Shown here piece by piece: positions 51,069-59,585 of a stretch of 59,585 nt of DNA. The stretch is taken from the NCBI GenBank assembly GCA_028819255.1, contig JAPPMB010000031.1:1-59585 (forward strand). The letters are read 5' to 3'. The DNA comes from Bryobacterales bacterium. Its GTDB lineage: Bacteria > Acidobacteriota > Terriglobia > Bryobacterales > UBA6623. Below the pieces are notes generated by a model. That model was not told the DNA's origin. It saw only the letters and a program-made list of their open reading frames with translations, and did no database searches. Each line of letters starts with the position of its first letter. Positions within the stretch are counted from its first letter, which is position 1. The position numbers and the translations under genes are program-made.

Positions 51069-52064
51069 ATGTTTGTAGTCGAAGGTCTGGGGCTGGCCAT
51101 CGTTCTGTGCGTCATGACCATGATGGGCTGGGGATCCTGGGCCAACACGCAGAAGCTGGCCGGGAAGGAGGACTGGCCGTTCGAGCTCTACTACTGGGAC
51201 TACGCGATCGGCGTGTTCCTGACCGGAATCCTTTTCGCCCTGACGCTGGGCAGCTTCGGCGATGCCGGCATGGGCGCGCTGGCCAATCTGGGGCAGGCAG
51301 GGGGAGGGCCTGTCATGGACGCCATGCTGAGCGGCGCCCTGTTCAATCTCGCGAACATCCTCCTGGTGGTGGCGATCGATGCCGCCGGCATGTCGCTGGC
51401 CTTCCCGGTCGGCGTGGGGCTGGCCCTAGTGATCGGCACAGTGCGGAGCTACCTGCAGGCGCCCAAGGGCGACCCCACGCTAATCTTCTCCGGCGTGGCC
51501 CTGGTTGTGGTCGCCATGGTCATGTCGGCGCTCGCGTACAGCAAGCTGCCGCCGGTGGCGGGCCGCCGGCTGGGGCGGGGCCTGCTCTTCGCGGTCGTTG
51601 CCGGCTGCCTGATGGGGTCGTTCTACCCCCTGCTGCTGCAGGCAATCTCGCCGGACTTCGGCGGCGCGGCGATTGAGAGCGGTTTCCTCACGCCCTACAC
51701 GGCCCTGTTCTTCTTCGGGATCGGTCTCCTGCTGAGCAACGTGGTCGTGAACACGGTCTTCATGAAGGCCGGCGGCAAGACATACTCGCGCTACTTCGGG
51801 GGAGGATCGCGGCTCCATTCCCTCGGCGCGCTTGGCGGCCTGATCTGGATGGCGGCTCTTGGCCTGAACGTGATCGCATCGGGCGTCGCGGGTCCGGCCA
51901 TCTCCTACGCGCTGGGCCAGGGTGCTACCTTGGTGGCGGCGATCTGGGGGGTGTTCATCTGGAGGGAGTTCAAGGGGGCCCCGAGGAGCGCCACGCCCTT
52001 CATCGTGCTCATGTTCCTCGGCTACATGTCGGGCCTGACCCTGATCGGAGTCGCGACCCTCTAG
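51069..52064 (+). CDS. Sugar/ureide permease-like transporter (GRP/UPS type, DMT superfamily)
   Basis: 331 residues with about ten hydrophobic helices spread evenly, typical of drug/metabolite-superfamily permeases. The N-terminal FVVEGLGLAIVLCVM, GSWANTQK and ELYYWDYAIGVFL recall plant-type ureide permeases and GRP/RhaT sugar transporters. A polar loop (KLPPVAGRRLGRG, about 157-169) splits the two halves. Predicted inner-membrane importer. A GGGAGG ribosome site lies just before ATG 51069, and ribokinase ends 31 bp upstream. Context predicts import of ribose, a nucleoside or a related product released by the exported glycohydrolases. The substrate is not visible in the sequence. Confidence 0.8.
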   Translation: MFVVEGLGLAIVLCVMTMMGWGSWANTQKLAGKEDWPFELYYWDYAIGVFLTGILFALTLGSFGDAGMGALANLGQAGGGPVMDAMLSGALFNLANILLVVAIDAAGMSLAFPVGVGLALVIGTVRSYLQAPKGDPTLIFSGVALVVVAMVMSALAYSKLPPVAGRRLGRGLLFAVVAGCLMGSFYPLLLQAISPDFGGAAIESGFLTPYTALFFFGIGLLLSNVVVNTVFMKAGGKTYSRYFGGGSRLHSLGALGGLIWMAALGLNVIASGVAGPAISYALGQGATLVAAIWGVFIWREFKGAPRSATPFIVLMFLGYMSGLTLIGVATL

Positions 52065-52086
52065 GGCCTTGACCAAAGGGTCTTCC

Positions 52087-52092
52087 AGGAGG
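52087..52092 (+). promoter_or_regulatory. Strong Shine-Dalgarno AGGAGG
   Basis: AGGAGG lies 6 nt before ATG 52099. It decides that start over an in-frame upstream codon at 52069 and places the lipoprotein signal at the N-terminus. Confidence 0.6.
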
Positions 52093-52098
52093 CAATCG

Positions 52099-53679
52099 AT
52101 GCCAAACGCTCCAGTGCTCGGCGCGGCCCTGCTGTCGGCGATCGCTCTGGCGAGTTGCGGAACCCCGCTGCAGCCAGGCGAGGTCGCCATTTCGATGGAC
52201 GACCTCCGCGACCGGATCGAGGGCGGCTGGGCCGGTCAGATGGTCGGCGTGGCCTACGGGTATCCCACGGAATTCGTCTTCAACCAGCAGATCATTCCGG
52301 ACGACAGGATGCCCGAGTGGACTCCGGACATGGTCGCCAACGCCTTGGACCAGGACGACCTGTATGTCGAGATGACCTTCTCCACAGTGCTGGACGACAA
52401 GGGGCTGGATGCGACAACGCAGGACTTCGGCGACCTGCTCAGAAACGCGCAGTACCGCCTGTGGCACGCCAACCTGGGGGCGCGCCGGGCGTTGAAGCGC
52501 GGGGTTCCCGCCGAGCTGGCCGGCACACCCCAGCACAACGCCCATGCCAACGACATCGACTTTCAGATCGAGGCCGACTTCGTGGGCCTCATGACGCCGG
52601 GCATGCCCGCGGCGGCGAACGACCTCTGTCTGCGCGCCGGGCGGGTCATGAACCACGGAGACGGAATCTACGGCGGAATGTTCGTCTCGTGCATGTACGC
52701 GGAGGCCTTTTTCGAGGACGACCCGCGCAAGATCGTCGAAGCCGGCGTCGCGTGCCTGCCGCCCGCCAGCCCGTACGCACAGCTGATCAACGATGTGCTG
52801 GCGTGGTCCGCCGAGCACCCCGAGGACTGGACAAGGACGTGGGACCTGATCGACGGGAAATGGGACAACCGGGAGCCGTGCCCCAACGGCGCGCTGCGGG
52901 CCTTCAACATCGACGCGAAGCTGAACGGCGCTTACATCGCCCTGGGCCTGCTCTACGGCGAGAGGGACTTTGAGAGAACTCTGAGGATCTCCACCCGCGC
53001 GGGTCAGGACTCGGACTGCAACCCGTCCAATGCCTGCGGCATCCTCGGCGTCATGCTCGGATACCGCGGGATTCCGGACCACTGGACCAGCGGGATCCCC
53101 GCAATCTCGGACCAGAAGTTCAGCTACACGGACTTCACCTTTCCGGGAATTGTCGAGAGCACGCGCAAGAGGGCGATCGCGATGGCAGAGAAGAACGGCG
53201 GGCGGGTCGAGGGCGATCGCCTGATCGTTCGCAGGCAGCAGGCCGAGCCCGCCGAACTGCAGGTGTGGGACGACTATGGTTCCCCGGTCGAGCGGATTCC
53301 GGTTGCGGACAGCCGGTGGAACTGGCGGGGATCCTGGCAAGCGCACCTGATCACCGACCGACGCGGAACGGAGTGGGCGGGCCGGCTCGCTTCCAGCAAG
53401 GGTGCGGAAGCCACGATCTCCTTCGAGGGCACGGGCGCCATTGTCACCGGCCCCTACCTTCCGGCGGGCGGCTCGGCGGAGGTCTACCTGGACGGCGAGC
53501 TTCACAAGCGCGTCGATGTCTACCCGGACGAGGACAACTGGAAGTATGGGGACTCCGTCTGGCATGCCTTCGGCCTCGAGAACGGTTCACACAACGTTCG
53601 CGTGGTCGTGCTCGGAGAGCCTTAGGGGGAGTCGCAAGGGAGCGACGTGGTTCTGGAGAACCTCGTCGTCTTCCGCTAG
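52099..53679 (+). pseudogene. Exported ADP-ribosylglycohydrolase-family lipoprotein, copy 2, with near-terminal in-frame TAG
   Basis: Paralogue of the 48.4-kb protein, co-linear over its whole length (526 codons against 525 residues). The lipobox LASC is textbook (signal about 1-18). The metal-site motifs DQDDLYVEM and GQDSDCNPS are kept, as is the C-terminal beta-sandwich. A TAG at 53623-53625 falls 18 codons before the natural end: GEP-stop-GESQGSDVVLENLVVFR aligns without gaps to GETYPGSSGSDIALTHLVVFR in copy 1, so the stop replaces Tyr. The truncated product has 508 residues with the catalytic domain intact, missing only the last beta-strand of the sandwich. It may therefore still work. 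SD and start context are strong. It follows the permease after 34 bp. Confidence 0.85.
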
Positions 53680-53742
53680 TCGAGAATGTTCATGCGTGCG
53701 CCCGGCTGACGGAGCGCGCGGCAATAGAGAAAGGAAATCGGT

Positions 53743-55014
53743 TTGAAGAAAGCGAGCCACTGGATAGCGGTCGCGGCGCTGGCGCTGTTATCAGCCACGG
53801 TAGCCGACAATGCCAAAGGAAGTGAACGGGTCATCACCCACGACGAGCTGATGGACAAGCTGTCCGGGTTCTGGATCGGCCAGCTCCTGGGCAACTACAT
53901 CGGCTTCCCGTTCGAGAACAAGTACGTCGAGGAGCCTGTCCCGATCCTCGTCGACCGGGTCTACACCGCCGGCTACGACGGCGATCCCGAACTCATGATC
54001 AACAGCCGGGACCGGCGCGGACACATCCCCGTCCTGGTGAGCGCGCTGCGGGGCGCGTTCAGCGACGACGACACCGACATCGAGTTCGTCACGCTGCACG
54101 CGGTGGAGAAGTACGGTCTGGACATCACCTATCCCGAGATCACCCAGATGTGGATGACCCACATCAACGACTACATCTGGGTCGCGAACCGGGAGGCCCG
54201 CAACCTGATGGACCGGGGGCTGATTGCGCCCGACACGGGCCGCAGGCAGAACAACAAGCATTGGTTCCAGATCGATCCACAGCTGGTGAACGAGATCTGG
54301 AGCGCCTTCTATCCCGGGATGACGAAGCGGGCCGCCGACCGCGCGCTGTGGGGCGCCCGCATCACCAACGACGACTGGGGAACGCATCCGACGATCGCGT
54401 ACGGGGCGATGATCAGCGCCGCCTTCTTCGAGAGCGATGTGCGCAAGCTGGTCGACATCGCCGTCGAGGCCGTGCCGGACGAGGGGCCGTTCGCGGAGGG
54501 CATCCGGGATGTCGTCAAGTGGCACTCCGAGCACGACGACTGGCGGGAGACCCGGCAGAGAATCCACGACAGGTACTACGCCTACAAGAAGGGTTCCTAC
54601 GAAGCGCCTGTCAGCGTGGTCTCCTCGCTGGCCAACGGCCTGACCGGGGTCATGGCGGTGCTCTACGGCGAGGGCGACTACATGAAGACGGTCGGCATCG
54701 CGACCTCCGCGGGCTATGACTGCGACAACCAGGCCGCGACGGCGGGCGGGCTGATCGGCGTGCTCAACGGCCTGAGCGGCATGGGCGAGGCTGCCGTGGA
54801 GCAGACCATGAGCCTGCCGGCCTTCGGCAGGTGGGACAAGCCCTTCAACGACCAGTATGTCAACATCTCCCGCGACGAAATCAAGCTCCGGACGCCGATC
54901 AGCGAGATCGTCGAGCGCATCGCGGCTGTTGCCAAGGCCGCCATTCTCGAGAACGGCGGACGCATGGAGGTGCGGGACGGAAAGACCGTCTACGTCGTCA
55001 ATTCGGACCTTTGA
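53743..55014 (+). CDS. Exported ADP-ribosylglycohydrolase-family protein, divergent copy 3
   Basis: 423 residues with a Sec signal peptide (WIAVAALALLSATVADNAKG) but no lipobox, and no C-terminal sandwich. The metal site reads SDDDTDIEF (Asp108-Asp110, Asp112), closer to the canonical DDTxM than copies 1-2, and GYDCDNQAAT (Asp326, Asp328). Other shared landmarks are GFWIGQLLGNYIGFPFE and YGAMISAAFFESD. It belongs to a different branch from copies 1-2, so it probably has another substrate or acts on another step. The start is the TTG at 53743 with AAGGA about 8 nt upstream; this decides the signal peptide. It is last in the cluster, 63 bp after copy 2. Confidence 0.84.
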   Translation: MKKASHWIAVAALALLSATVADNAKGSERVITHDELMDKLSGFWIGQLLGNYIGFPFENKYVEEPVPILVDRVYTAGYDGDPELMINSRDRRGHIPVLVSALRGAFSDDDTDIEFVTLHAVEKYGLDITYPEITQMWMTHINDYIWVANREARNLMDRGLIAPDTGRRQNNKHWFQIDPQLVNEIWSAFYPGMTKRAADRALWGARITNDDWGTHPTIAYGAMISAAFFESDVRKLVDIAVEAVPDEGPFAEGIRDVVKWHSEHDDWRETRQRIHDRYYAYKKGSYEAPVSVVSSLANGLTGVMAVLYGEGDYMKTVGIATSAGYDCDNQAATAGGLIGVLNGLSGMGEAAVEQTMSLPAFGRWDKPFNDQYVNISRDEIKLRTPISEIVERIAAVAKAAILENGGRMEVRDGKTVYVVNSDL

Positions 55015-55050
55015 GCGAGCTGGCGGCGCCGACCTTCGCCGCCGCTGCGC

Positions 55051-56541
55051 TCAGGCGATCAGGTCCTCGACCACGCGCGCCGGGAACTGGTCGGTGAGGC
55101 GCTCGTCGAGACCGTGGCGGCGGAAGACGAGGTCACGGAAGTTCATCCCCAGCAGGCTCAGAACGGTGGCGTGGAAGTCATGCACGCTGACGGGACTGTC
55201 CACGGCGTGGTTGCTCAGCTCGTCGGTCCCGCCATGGACAGTGCCGCCCTTCACGCCGCCGCCTGCCATCAACAGCGTGAACCCGTTCGGACCGTGATCC
55301 CGTCCGAGGCTGCCGCGATCGTTCGCGTCGCCCTGCCCCAGCGGCAGCCGGCCGAATTCGCCGCCCCAAATGACCAGGGTCTCATCCAGCAGGCCGCGTC
55401 GCTTGAGGTCCCTGATGAGCGCGGCTGAGGGTCCGTCGGTCTTTCCGCAGCTGTACCGCAGGCCCTCGTCGAGCTTGGTGTGTGTGTCCCAGATCTGGTC
55501 CTCGATGTAGATCTGCACGAACCGGACCCCCCGCTCGACCAGTCTCCGGGCCATCAGGCAGCGCCGGCCGTAAGACTCCGTGAGCGCGGCGTCGAGCCCG
55601 TACATCCGCCTGGTCTCCTCATCCTCCTGTCCGAGGTCCAGGGCGTCGCTCGCGGCCAGCTGCATGCGGGCCGCCAGTTCGTAGCTCGAGATGCGCGCAG
55701 CCAGGTCCGACTCGTGCGGACGCTGTTCCATGTGGGACCGGTCAAGTCTTCGCAGCAGGCGCCGCTCGACCTCAAGTACGGGCGCGGGCCACTCCGGTCT
55801 GGGCTCCAGGTTGAGGACCGGCGAGCCCTGTGCGCGAAACCGAGTCCCTTGGCAGATCGGCGGCAGCCACGCCGCCTTCCAGTTGCTGATGCCTCCGATG
55901 GGCATGCCCTTGGGGTCATCCAGCACCACGTACGCCGGCAGGTTCTGGTTCTCGGTGCCGAGCCCGTAGGCCACCCACGACCCGATCGTCGGGCGGCTGC
56001 CGAGAAGCCGGCCGGAATGAATCATGTTGAGAGCCGTCTCGTGGTTCTGGCTCTCGGTGAACATCGAGCGGACCATCGCGATGTCGTCGGCACATTCCGC
56101 GATGCGCGGAAGCAGCTCCGAGAATTCCATGCCCGATTCGCCGTGCTTGGAGAACCGGTACGGAGAGGGGAGGATCCCGGCGTTCTGCTGCGGGCTCACC
56201 GCAACGGCGGTCAGGTCACGGCTGGGCGTCTTGCCGACATGCCTTGCCAGGTCCGGCTTCGGATCGAAGAGGTCGATCTGGCTCGGGCCGCCGTGCATGA
56301 AGAGCTGGATCACCGCCTTGGCCTTCGGCTCGAAGTGCGGAGGCTTCGGCGAGAGGTCGAACGCTCGCGGAGCTGCCGGAAATGCCAAAGCGGGGTTGGC
56401 CGTGAAGAGGTCCGCTCCCAGGAGATAGGCCAGCCCGGCCCCGTGCAGGCCGTCGCTGATGCGCGAGAAGAACTCCCGGCGGCTGGCAGTCCTCCGCCTG
56501 GTGTCGCGGGAGTTCGCAGGTGGGATTCTCTTCTCGGTCAT
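55051..56541 (-). CDS. DUF1501-domain protein with Tat signal
   Basis: 496 residues. The twin-arginine motif SRREFFSRI (about 20-28) precedes a hydrophobic stretch (GLHGAGLAYLLGADLF), so it is predicted to be Tat-exported, usually implying a folded or metal-containing protein. The DUF1501 (alkaline-phosphatase-like superfamily) core has VIQLFMHGGPSQIDLFDPKP (about 76-95), RSMFTESQNHETALNMIHSGR (about 160) and VIWGGEFGRLPLGQ near 400. In Planctomycetes and Acidobacteriota these proteins pair with DUF1549/DUF1553 cytochromes; the biochemical function is unknown but often linked to polysaccharide use. It lies 9 bp after the PSD1 gene on the same strand: one operon. Confidence 0.9.
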   Translation of the reverse strand: MTEKRIPPANSRDTRRRTASRREFFSRISDGLHGAGLAYLLGADLFTANPALAFPAAPRAFDLSPKPPHFEPKAKAVIQLFMHGGPSQIDLFDPKPDLARHVGKTPSRDLTAVAVSPQQNAGILPSPYRFSKHGESGMEFSELLPRIAECADDIAMVRSMFTESQNHETALNMIHSGRLLGSRPTIGSWVAYGLGTENQNLPAYVVLDDPKGMPIGGISNWKAAWLPPICQGTRFRAQGSPVLNLEPRPEWPAPVLEVERRLLRRLDRSHMEQRPHESDLAARISSYELAARMQLAASDALDLGQEDEETRRMYGLDAALTESYGRRCLMARRLVERGVRFVQIYIEDQIWDTHTKLDEGLRYSCGKTDGPSAALIRDLKRRGLLDETLVIWGGEFGRLPLGQGDANDRGSLGRDHGPNGFTLLMAGGGVKGGTVHGGTDELSNHAVDSPVSVHDFHATVLSLLGMNFRDLVFRRHGLDERLTDQFPARVVEDLIA

Positions 56542-56550
56542 CGGTCCATC

Positions 56551-59442
56551 TCAGTCAATGAAGGCGAACTCGGCCGAGTTCAGGATCGTGTGGCACAGGT
56601 TTGCCAGCGCCAGCCAGCGGGCGGTTCCCTCGACCGGGGATTCGCTCCTGTTGGCCTTCAGTCTCTCGGGCCAGTGGCTGCGAAACTCGCTCAGCGCGGC
56701 CAGGGATTCGCTCAGTTCGTACTCTGTCGGCGGCCTCGACAGGGCGCGCAGGAAGACTGCGGACACCTGCCTGTCCTCGCCGCCGCCCGCCGCATCGATG
56801 ATCCGGCCGGCCATGTAGCGCGACAGCTTCCACGTCCACTCGCCGTTCATGAGATGCAGCGCCTGCGTCGGCACGTTGGACTGGCTCCGGACAATGCAGT
56901 TCGGCGTCATCTGCGGCTGATCGAACGCCTCCAGGAGCGAGATCGGCGCGCGAGGTTTCCGCAGCGTGTAGATGCTGCGCCGATAGCCCTCGGCGGAGCC
57001 GGCAGAGTGCAGTTCGCCGTCGTCGCTCTCCTCCAATTCCGCCGGCGGGCCGAAGCGCGCCGGGTCAAGTCGGCCCGTTGCCATCAGGATCGAGTCGTAG
57101 AGCTGCTCCGCATCCATTCGGCGCATGGGCATTCGCGACAGCATGACGTTGTCGGGATCCGCCGCCAGCGTCTCCTCGCTCTTTCGGGACGCCTGCCGGT
57201 ACGCGGTGGAGGTCATCATGAGGCGGTGCATGTGCTTGACGCTCCAGCCGCTCCGCACGAACTCCGTAGCCAGCCAGTCCAGCAGTTCCGGGTGCGAGGG
57301 CGGATCGCCCTTTCGGCCGAGATCATCCGGCGAACCGACGATCCCGCGCCCGAAATGGCGCATCCAGACCCGGTTCACCATCACTCTCGCGGTCAGGGGG
57401 TGACCGGGCTGTGCGAGCCAGCGCGCAAGTGCGAGGCGCCTTCCGCTCGAGTCCGCACCGGGCCACGGAGCGACAGCCTCGTAGGGGTCGAGGTGCGTCG
57501 AGAGGACCGCCGGAACGCCTGGCTCGACGGGCTCCCCCGGTGTGAAGGCGTCCCCCCGCAGCAGCAGGTAGCTGGTCGAGGGCTCGCCGCCCATGTCAAC
57601 CAGCGCCCGTACGCCCGGTACCGGCCTGAGCTTGGCCCGGGCTTCCTTGAGCTGTTTCTGGAGCGGCTCCGCAGCCGACCTGTAGGGTTCGAACCTCTCC
57701 ACGAGTGCGCGGTGCGAGATTGCGAGGGTCTGCCGGAACTTCCCAGCCAGGTATTTCTGGATCTCGCTGCGCTCGTCCTCGGCCGTGTCCGAGAGCGTGC
57801 GCAGGTCCTCCCGCACCGCTTCCGGCAATCGAGCCAGCCGTTCCTCCAGAAGCCGTGCTCTGTAGGGCGCCGCCGCCTCTTCCAGGGACTCCTCGAGCCG
57901 CTCGATCCTGGTCTGCAGCGGCGCATTGAACGCCTCGACCTCCTTCTTCTCGCTCGGGAGCCCGACTGAGAGCATCCGCTTCTTCGGCTGCACCCAGTCG
58001 TACGGGTCGTATGCCGACTGCAGGATCGCGCCAAGCGCGTAATACTCGCGCTGGGTGATCGGGTCGAACTTGTGGTCGTGGCAGCGGGCGCAGCCAACGG
58101 TGAGTCCCAGGACGCCGGATGCGAGGATGTGGATCTCATCGGCGATGAGATTCATCCTCTCGCCGAGAAAGGCGAACTCGATCTCCCATGTGGGGTCCGG
58201 GGCCGTGCGAAGGAATCCGGTGGCTGCCAGCCGCTCGATGAGTTCCGGCGTCGCTTCCCTTTCCTTCCACGGAGCGAGCTCGTCGCCGGCAATCTGCTCC
58301 GTCAGGAATTCGTCGAACGGCTTGTCCTGGATGAAGGCGCGGATGACGTAGTCGCGGTACCGCCATGCGTTCTCCCGCACTGGGGCGAAGGCCCCGAATC
58401 CCTCGGTGTCGATGTGGCCGGCGACATCCAGCCAGTGGCGCGCCCAGCGCTCGCCGTACTCGGGGGAATCCAGCAGACGATCGATCAGGTGGCCGTAGCG
58501 GAGCCCGGGATCGTCCTGCAGGTAGCGCTGAATCTCCTCGGGCGGTGGCGGCATCCCGGTCAGATCGAGGTAGGCGCGGCGCAGAAGGGTCAAGGGCGCC
58601 GCCGCCTCGGAGTAGGCAAGCCCCATGCCTTCAAGCTTCCTCAGAAGAAAAGCGTCGACTGGATTCGACACGGAATCCTGGTCTCCTACTGCCGGGACTA
58701 CGGGCCGCTGGGGTGGAAGGAAAGCCCAGTGGTTGCGCTCGGCCTCGGTCATGCGCCGCACCGACTTCCGGGATTCCCGGACTTCCGGTGCGGGAGGGGC
58801 TCCGGCCGCAACCCATTTCCTCAGCGTCTCGACTTCCACATCGGTCGGGTTTCGCACGGCGTACTCGTACTGCATGTCCGGAGGCGGCATCTCTCCGGCC
58901 TCGACCCTTCGCATGATCAGGCTCTCGTCCGGACGTCCCGGGACGAGTGCCGGACCTGAATCGCCTCCCGCCATTCGTGCCGCTCTCGTACGGAGGTCCA
59001 GGCCGCCACGCTGCTCGCGCTTGCCGTGGCAGACGACGCAGCGCGCTTGGAAAATCGGCAGCACCTCGCGATCGGTGACGAGTTCCGCTCCCAGACCGGC
59101 GGCCTCTGGCGCAGCGCCCTCGTCGATCCACCGCCGGATGACGTCGATCTCGCTGTCGGCCAGTCTGGAATCTCCAGGCGGCATGGTGCCCGCGACGATC
59201 CGATCCACGAGCAAGCTCCTCTGGGACGATCCGATCTCGATGGCTGGTCCCGAGCTCCCGCCCGTTAGGAGGGACGGTACGGTGCGCAGGTCGAGGCCCT
59301 GCTGCGGCGTGTCGCCGCCGTGGCAGGGCAGGCAATTGGCCTCAAGAATCGGGTGAACGTCTTCCGGAAATGATGGCGGCGCGGCGATAGAAATCGCGCT
59401 GCCGATCAGCAGGCTGGCGCACAGGGCTACCGCAATCGCCAT
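56551..59442 (-). CDS. PSD1/DUF1549-DUF1553 protein with two planctomycete-type cytochrome c domains
   Basis: 963 residues with an N-terminal signal peptide (AIAVALCASLLIGSAISIAA). Two c-type heme sites follow: CLPCH (about residues 36-40) and CVVCH (about 136-140), each in an NxLPCH/GLDLRT-type PSCyt1 module. DUF1549 (PSCyt2) spans about 270-470, with YLDLTGMPPPPEEI and WLDVAGHIDTEGFG; a coiled-coil-like charged segment lies at about 510-590; DUF1553 (PSD1) covers about 640-920 with VMVNRVWMRHFGRGIV and ALHLMNGEWTWKLS. It is predicted to be a periplasmic multidomain electron-transfer protein partnered with the DUF1501 protein. The substrate is unknown. The promoter should lie in 59443-59585, which is visibly less GC-rich. 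Confidence 0.9.
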   Translation of the reverse strand: MAIAVALCASLLIGSAISIAAPPSFPEDVHPILEANCLPCHGGDTPQQGLDLRTVPSLLTGGSSGPAIEIGSSQRSLLVDRIVAGTMPPGDSRLADSEIDVIRRWIDEGAAPEAAGLGAELVTDREVLPIFQARCVVCHGKREQRGGLDLRTRAARMAGGDSGPALVPGRPDESLIMRRVEAGEMPPPDMQYEYAVRNPTDVEVETLRKWVAAGAPPAPEVRESRKSVRRMTEAERNHWAFLPPQRPVVPAVGDQDSVSNPVDAFLLRKLEGMGLAYSEAAAPLTLLRRAYLDLTGMPPPPEEIQRYLQDDPGLRYGHLIDRLLDSPEYGERWARHWLDVAGHIDTEGFGAFAPVRENAWRYRDYVIRAFIQDKPFDEFLTEQIAGDELAPWKEREATPELIERLAATGFLRTAPDPTWEIEFAFLGERMNLIADEIHILASGVLGLTVGCARCHDHKFDPITQREYYALGAILQSAYDPYDWVQPKKRMLSVGLPSEKKEVEAFNAPLQTRIERLEESLEEAAAPYRARLLEERLARLPEAVREDLRTLSDTAEDERSEIQKYLAGKFRQTLAISHRALVERFEPYRSAAEPLQKQLKEARAKLRPVPGVRALVDMGGEPSTSYLLLRGDAFTPGEPVEPGVPAVLSTHLDPYEAVAPWPGADSSGRRLALARWLAQPGHPLTARVMVNRVWMRHFGRGIVGSPDDLGRKGDPPSHPELLDWLATEFVRSGWSVKHMHRLMMTSTAYRQASRKSEETLAADPDNVMLSRMPMRRMDAEQLYDSILMATGRLDPARFGPPAELEESDDGELHSAGSAEGYRRSIYTLRKPRAPISLLEAFDQPQMTPNCIVRSQSNVPTQALHLMNGEWTWKLSRYMAGRIIDAAGGGEDRQVSAVFLRALSRPPTEYELSESLAALSEFRSHWPERLKANRSESPVEGTARWLALANLCHTILNSAEFAFID

Positions 59443-59585
59443 ATCGGTTCTGTCCCGGCGACATGCCGTGAATCACGAGTCAATCCAGACTGGAGACTCC
59501 GAGTATCTTAGCATCAGCACTGAGGATTCCAAAGGGAATTACTGACCTGAGTGCCCAATCTGAATAAATCGACATCTTATCTCCG
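59443..59585. other. Upstream region of the PSD1 gene, end of window
   Basis: 143 bp, AT-richer than the rest of the window, as expected for a promoter on the minus strand. No clear box is assigned. Confidence 0.35.

Noticed and set aside
53623..53625. Pyrrolysine or selenocysteine at the TAG of glycohydrolase copy 2
   Set aside because: The aligned residue in copy 1 is Tyr in a surface loop; TAC or TAT to TAG is a one-base change and no catalytic role is expected.
55480..57969. 829-codon frame antisense to DUF1501 and PSD1
   Set aside because: Shadow of two well-recognised proteins; no start context or domain.

Overview
The window is about 59.6 kb of GC-rich bacterial chromosome. It is almost fully coding and carries no tRNA, rRNA, CRISPR array or intact insertion sequence that I can see. 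The cell is a diderm: it has LpxC, a large TonB-dependent receptor with an N-terminal carboxypeptidase-like domain, several Sec or lipoprotein signal peptides, and a Tat-type twin-arginine signal. Three things together point to Acidobacteriota as the best guess: that receptor type, the CRTAC1/ASPIC-UnbV and TPR proteins, and a DUF1549/DUF1553 cytochrome plus DUF1501 pair. This is an inference from gene content; no marker phylogeny could be run.

Layout. 0.1-9.6 kb holds housekeeping and metabolic genes in short operons: an MBL-fold hydrolase, a YgfZ-like protein, a PP2C phosphatase, cobB-mutM-menC, an acyl-CoA dehydrogenase, and a tandem pair of thymidylate-kinase-like genes with a gph-like phosphatase. 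8.75-11.9 kb is dapD followed by coupled otsA-otsB (trehalose). 12.07-12.92 kb is a DUF3883 gene broken by one in-frame TAG. 13.0-19.2 kb is a protein-quality and transcription block: clpX, lon, engB and rho. 19.2-24.2 kb is a TonB receptor gene flanked by direct repeats: the end of rho on one side and a degenerate copy of that end, with rho's downstream DNA, on the other. 24.2-34.2 kb has ppdK, a sugar isomerase-like gene, glyQS, and a sulfite/nitrite reductase with an unknown partner. 34.4-41 kb has a propeller protein, a GlcE-like oxidase, lpxC, a HEAT/biotinyl-like membrane protein and an OLD-like ATPase with a possible gene remnant behind it.

41.4-48.3 kb carries three exported proteins: a 1,314-codon FG-GAP/ASPIC-UnbV/thioredoxin/TPR fusion interrupted by an in-frame UGA, a second FG-GAP/ASPIC-UnbV protein, and a TPR protein coupled to it. 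48.4-55.0 kb is the most interesting region. Three exported ADP-ribosylglycohydrolase-fold proteins, two of them paralogous lipoproteins with a C-terminal beta-sandwich, surround a ribokinase and a ureide-permease/GRP-like transporter. I read this as a scavenging system that releases a ribosyl compound outside the cytoplasm, imports it and phosphorylates it. The window closes with a PSD1-type c-type cytochrome protein and a DUF1501 protein in one operon.

Themes that cut across the window: three otherwise intact genes each carry a single in-frame stop; several genes have a -10-like hexamer only 6-12 nt before the start codon, suggesting leaderless transcripts; and there is one perfect 20-bp palindrome between the glcE-like gene and lpxC.
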